DNA of 8,486 nt from Deltaproteobacteria bacterium. Lineage in GTDB: Bacteria > SAR324 > JACQKK01. The stretch spans positions 1 to 8,486 of the forward strand of contig JAOUPZ010000120.1 in NCBI GenBank assembly GCA_029879595.1. Reading direction: 5' to 3'. Below, one piece after another: positions 5,496 to 8,486 of the stretch (the stretch's first letter is position 1; each line of letters opens with the position of its first letter). Below the pieces are notes generated by a model. That model did no database searches. It was not told where the DNA came from and saw nothing but the letters and a program-made list of their open reading frames with translations. Both the position numbers and the translations under genes were made by a program.

Positions 5496-8477
5496 ATGAA
5501 TATAACAATGCTTGATATGAAGCAACGGATTCGTCTGCTAATTAACGTCGCAATTGCAGCCGTTATCGCATTCAGTCTGGCCGCCTGCGGAGGCGGAGAA
5601 GATGACAAGAAGCCTGGCCGCACTGCGGAAGGCACCATGGAACAGCCGGTAGTTCTGGTTTACGGGCAGGACTTCCCCCACACGGGCCGCTTTGGGCTTA
5701 ATCCCATGAGCTATTACCTTTTTTGGGGCCTCACTCCGGGGAAGATATACCAGGTGAACTGGTCTTTTCCCGCCGGGGATTACTGGTTGAGCGCCTATCT
5801 TTATCCGCAGATCTTTACCGAATCCTATATCAATCAGAGCTCCTGTTACCTGACCCCGGGTGCGGACCAGAACTCCTGCCTGTTTGCGGCCAATGCCGAT
5901 GGGCAGATATGGATGTCTGCCGGAGGCTCATTGGCCACCGTGGTGTTTGATGTGGTGGATACCGGAGAAACCGGTCAGGTTGACCAGGGAACCAAAACAG
6001 TGCCCATAGAGCTGGGCTATCCTGTTGACAGTTCCTATTCCGGGTCGGTCAATACGGCCAGCTATTATCACCTATCCGGTCTGACTTCCGGGGAAACCTA
6101 CACGATCTCCCTGACTTCCTCGGACCGGGCCAGTTTCACTGTATATAATGACCAGGATTATTCGGTGTACCAGTGTGGTGGCAACGGTGAGACGTTCAAC
6201 GCGGAATGCGATGTATATGCGCAGCCCTCCGGCGAGGTCTGGCTTGAAGTGCTTGACAGAACCGATCGGGAAGAATATATCGGCTCGACGTTTCTGCTGG
6301 AGATATATCCCCAGGGCAGCGTGACGCCGGATTCTACTGCTCCGGGGCCGGTGACCAGCCTGGTGGGCACCCCCCTGGACAGCGCGGTGCTGCTGAACTG
6401 GGTCAATCCGGCAGATGCCGATCTGGCGGGTGTGTATGTGTACTATTCACAGGTATCGCCCCCCACATCTGTGCCCTACTGGGACCGCATACACCTGCCC
6501 AGCAGTGAAACGTCCTATGTCTACTCCGGGCTGACCCCAGGCGCTACTTATTATTTTGGCGTATGGGCGGTTGACACATCCAACAACGTTTCACCCGTGG
6601 CCAATGTCACAGTGGTCGTCAGCGGCCCGGACGAGGTTCCGCCCGCCGAGGTGACCGACCTGACTGCCTCCCCCGGCAATATGTCTGTGAGCCTTTCCTG
6701 GACCAATCCTGGTGATGCCGACTTTGCCGGCGTGATGGTGCGGCGCAGTTCAATCACCAACCCCGGCGTTGCCGACGGTGATCTGGTGGGCATTGTGGCT
6801 ACGCCGGGCAACAGCCTGCTCGATGATGGTCTGATGAATTATTCGGCCTACTACTACACCCTGTTTACCTTCGACTACAACGGAAACTACTCCGTGGGGG
6901 CCTACACGGCGGCCATGCCGGAGGCTGGGGCTGGGGACACCACCCCGCCCGGCGTGGTGAGCGGCCTGCGGGCCATTCCCTCCAATGGCCAGGTGGTGCT
7001 GGAGTGGGTGAATCCGGGTGATGCCGATTTTGCCGGCGTGATGCTGCGCCGCAGCACCGGTTCTGCGCCGGCCACCTCCTCCGATGGTTCTCTTGTCACT
7101 CAGCTGGCCTCACCGGGGGCGACCTACACGGACAGCAGTGCCACCAATGGCCTGGTGTTCTACTACAGCGCCTTTACATATGACGGCAGTGGAAACTTTT
7201 CCGCCGCGGTCTCCCTGGCCGTCATGCCCGGGCTGCCGGGGACCCTTGATAAAACCCTGAACTCAACCGGCAAGCTGACCTATGACGGGGCCAGCAACTG
7301 GGATGAGGTGCATGCCGTGACCACAGACAGTCAGGGCAGAATCCTGGTGGCCGGGTACCGCAACAACGGCACCGATGGCGACATGGCCGTATTGCGCTAC
7401 AACGCCGACGGCACCCTGGATACAGGTTTTGGCACCGGCGGCCTGGCTGTCTATGACAGCGGGAACGGCCTGGACCGCGCGTCGGACATGGTCGTTGATT
7501 CCTCGGGCAATATCATCCTGGCCGGATATGTGAGGGAGTCCAACGGAACCAATGCCGACATTGCCGTGGTGAGATTCACCAGCGGGGGTGTGCTGGATGC
7601 CGGCTTTGCCACCGGCGGAGTCTTCACCTACGGCACCGCCGCCCTGGATGACTATGGCAACGCGGTGGCGCTGGACGGCTCGGGCAATATCGTGGTGGCC
7701 GCCCAGGTGGCTGCCGCCGGCTGGGAGGACATGGCCGTGCTCAGACTTACTTCTGCGGGCAGCCTGGACAATACCTTCAGCGGCGACGGGGTGTTCACCC
7801 ACAACAACGCCGCCGGCGGGGGTACATACGACCGGGGCTGGGCCGTGGCCATTGATGCTTCGGACCGGATCGTGGTGGCGGGCAACAGCGCGGCCACCAC
7901 CAGCTCGGACATGGTGGTCTGGCGCCTCACCTCCACGGGCGTGCTGGACAATACCTTCAGCGGCGACGGCATATTCGTCCATTCCGGGGCCGCCGGGGGG
8001 GGCAATTCCTGGGCGGACAACGGGCAGGCCGTCCTGATCGACAGCCAGGGCCGGATTGTGGTGGCCGGGGAGAGCGCTGATGCCACCGGATACTCTGATC
8101 TGGCGGTGTGGCGGCTTACCACGGCGGGGGCGCTGGATTCGTCTTTCGGCACCGGCGGCATAGTGACCCATGCGGGAGCGGCCGGCACCAACAGCTTCGA
8201 GTTCGTCTATGACCTGCTTCTCGATGCAAACGACGGGGTGTATGTCGCGGGCAGCGGCAGCAACGGCACGGATTACGATGCCGTGGTCTGGGCGTTTACC
8301 TCGGCGGGCGTGCTGGATACGGGCTTTGGCTCTGGCGGGGTGGTCGTCTGGGACAGCGGTCTTGGCTCTGACTACGCCCAGGCCCTGGCCCAGGATGACG
8401 TGGGCCGGATCCTGGTCGGTCTGCGGGCTGATGCGGGCGATCACTTTGACATGGGGCTGCTGCGGCTCGTGCCCTGA
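5496..8477 (+). CDS. Large lipoprotein: two duplicated beta domains, three FN3 domains, seven-bladed DUF5122/delta-60 propeller
   Basis: The protein has 993 residues and is complete. Residues 1-30 are a signal peptide ending in lipobox L-A-A-C with Cys31, followed by GGGEDDKK. Two beta-rich domains (about 49-155 and 166-272) appear to be tandem copies: each has YY-x3-GLT-x-G-x2-Y and then a C-x10-C pair (C117/C128 and C227/C238). They resemble PPC-type domains in layout. Three fibronectin-III domains follow (about 281-376, 379-475, 481-578), each with a W-x-NP-x-DAD-[FL]-AGV core. Residues 580-993 hold repeats of the delta-60/DUF5122 type: D-x2-G-x-I-[VIL]-VAG, then D-[ML]-AV-x-R-[LY]-T, then LD-x2-F-x2-[DG]-G. 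FN3 and propeller repeats are common in extracellular binding proteins, so a role in adhesion or surface recognition is likely but unproven. No enzyme active site is visible. The first in-frame ATG has the ribosome site; ATGs at 5508 and 5517 would still leave a valid signal peptide. Confidence 0.88.
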   Translation: MNITMLDMKQRIRLLINVAIAAVIAFSLAACGGGEDDKKPGRTAEGTMEQPVVLVYGQDFPHTGRFGLNPMSYYLFWGLTPGKIYQVNWSFPAGDYWLSAYLYPQIFTESYINQSSCYLTPGADQNSCLFAANADGQIWMSAGGSLATVVFDVVDTGETGQVDQGTKTVPIELGYPVDSSYSGSVNTASYYHLSGLTSGETYTISLTSSDRASFTVYNDQDYSVYQCGGNGETFNAECDVYAQPSGEVWLEVLDRTDREEYIGSTFLLEIYPQGSVTPDSTAPGPVTSLVGTPLDSAVLLNWVNPADADLAGVYVYYSQVSPPTSVPYWDRIHLPSSETSYVYSGLTPGATYYFGVWAVDTSNNVSPVANVTVVVSGPDEVPPAEVTDLTASPGNMSVSLSWTNPGDADFAGVMVRRSSITNPGVADGDLVGIVATPGNSLLDDGLMNYSAYYYTLFTFDYNGNYSVGAYTAAMPEAGAGDTTPPGVVSGLRAIPSNGQVVLEWVNPGDADFAGVMLRRSTGSAPATSSDGSLVTQLASPGATYTDSSATNGLVFYYSAFTYDGSGNFSAAVSLAVMPGLPGTLDKTLNSTGKLTYDGASNWDEVHAVTTDSQGRILVAGYRNNGTDGDMAVLRYNADGTLDTGFGTGGLAVYDSGNGLDRASDMVVDSSGNIILAGYVRESNGTNADIAVVRFTSGGVLDAGFATGGVFTYGTAALDDYGNAVALDGSGNIVVAAQVAAAGWEDMAVLRLTSAGSLDNTFSGDGVFTHNNAAGGGTYDRGWAVAIDASDRIVVAGNSAATTSSDMVVWRLTSTGVLDNTFSGDGIFVHSGAAGGGNSWADNGQAVLIDSQGRIVVAGESADATGYSDLAVWRLTTAGALDSSFGTGGIVTHAGAAGTNSFEFVYDLLLDANDGVYVAGSGSNGTDYDAVVWAFTSAGVLDTGFGSGGVVVWDSGLGSDYAQALAQDDVGRILVGLRADAGDHFDMGLLRLVP
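6705..7055 (+). repeat. Near-identical FN3 segments, 306-bp period
   Basis: The segment coding NPGDADFAGVM-x-RRS occurs at about 6705-6749 and 7011-7055, with only a few mostly synonymous base changes. The first FN3 domain has the more divergent NPADADLAGVYVYYS. The second and third FN3 domains therefore seem to be the youngest copies. Confidence 0.7.
7764..7969 (+). repeat. 26-bp exact repeat in adjacent propeller blades
   Basis: Positions 7764-7789 and 7944-7969 are identical over 26 bases (both begin CTGGACAATACCTTCAGCGG) and lie exactly 180 bases apart. They encode LDNTFSGDG at the end of blades 3 and 4. Other blades encode the same element with different codons, so these two copies look recently duplicated or homogenised. 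Confidence 0.75.
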
Positions 8478-8486
8478 GGCCGCCCG

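Noticed and set aside
7263..8444. 393-residue open frame antisense to the propeller
   Set aside because: It mirrors the GC-rich repeated blades of the real gene on the other strand; its protein is a periodic His/Gly/Ala/Val pattern with no start signal, signal peptide or family motif.

Overview
The window looks like chromosomal DNA from a GC-rich Gram-negative anaerobe, most plausibly a member of the Desulfobacterota (old Deltaproteobacteria). The reasons are a LutABC/LldEFG-type lactate oxidation operon beside a b-type membrane cytochrome, large lipoproteins carrying fibronectin-III and 'delta-60' propeller repeats, and GC-rich genes separated by AT-rich promoter regions. The taxon is an inference from gene content only.

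Layout. (a) 1-521, minus strand: the 5' part of a lipoprotein gene that runs off the left edge. (b) 522-837: gene-free, holding that gene's probable promoter and leader. (c) 838-4326, minus strand: a compact four-gene unit in transcription order cytochrome b561-like protein, LutA, LutB, LutC. LutA-LutB abut directly, LutB-LutC are 4 nt apart, and cytochrome-LutA are 68 nt apart. (d) 4327-4706: divergent control region with a good plus-strand promoter, a 13-bp-period direct repeat and inverted repeats. (e) 4707-5069, plus strand: a small exported protein with two LysM-like half-motifs. (f) 5070-5495: gene-free, very GC- and C-rich at first with a strong 10-bp stem, then AT-rich with TTGACA and TATAAT boxes. 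(g) 5496-8477, plus strand: a 993-residue lipoprotein with two duplicated N-terminal beta domains, three FN3 domains and a C-terminal DUF5122-type repeat region that reads as a closed seven-bladed propeller.

How the parts may work together. LutABC is the iron-sulfur L-lactate oxidation complex that makes pyruvate. The co-directional cytochrome b could pass its electrons to or from the quinone pool, which is an inference from gene order. The envelope proteins on both sides are not metabolically linked to lactate in any way I can see. The two lipoproteins share an almost identical sequence just after the lipid-bearing cysteine (CGG[G]EDDKK), which suggests common sorting to the same envelope layer.

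I see no mobile element, CRISPR array, tRNA or rRNA. Much of the window is ordinary. The most unusual items are the propeller lipoprotein architecture, the shared lipoprotein anchor motif, the LysM-like small protein and the cytochrome b-lut linkage.
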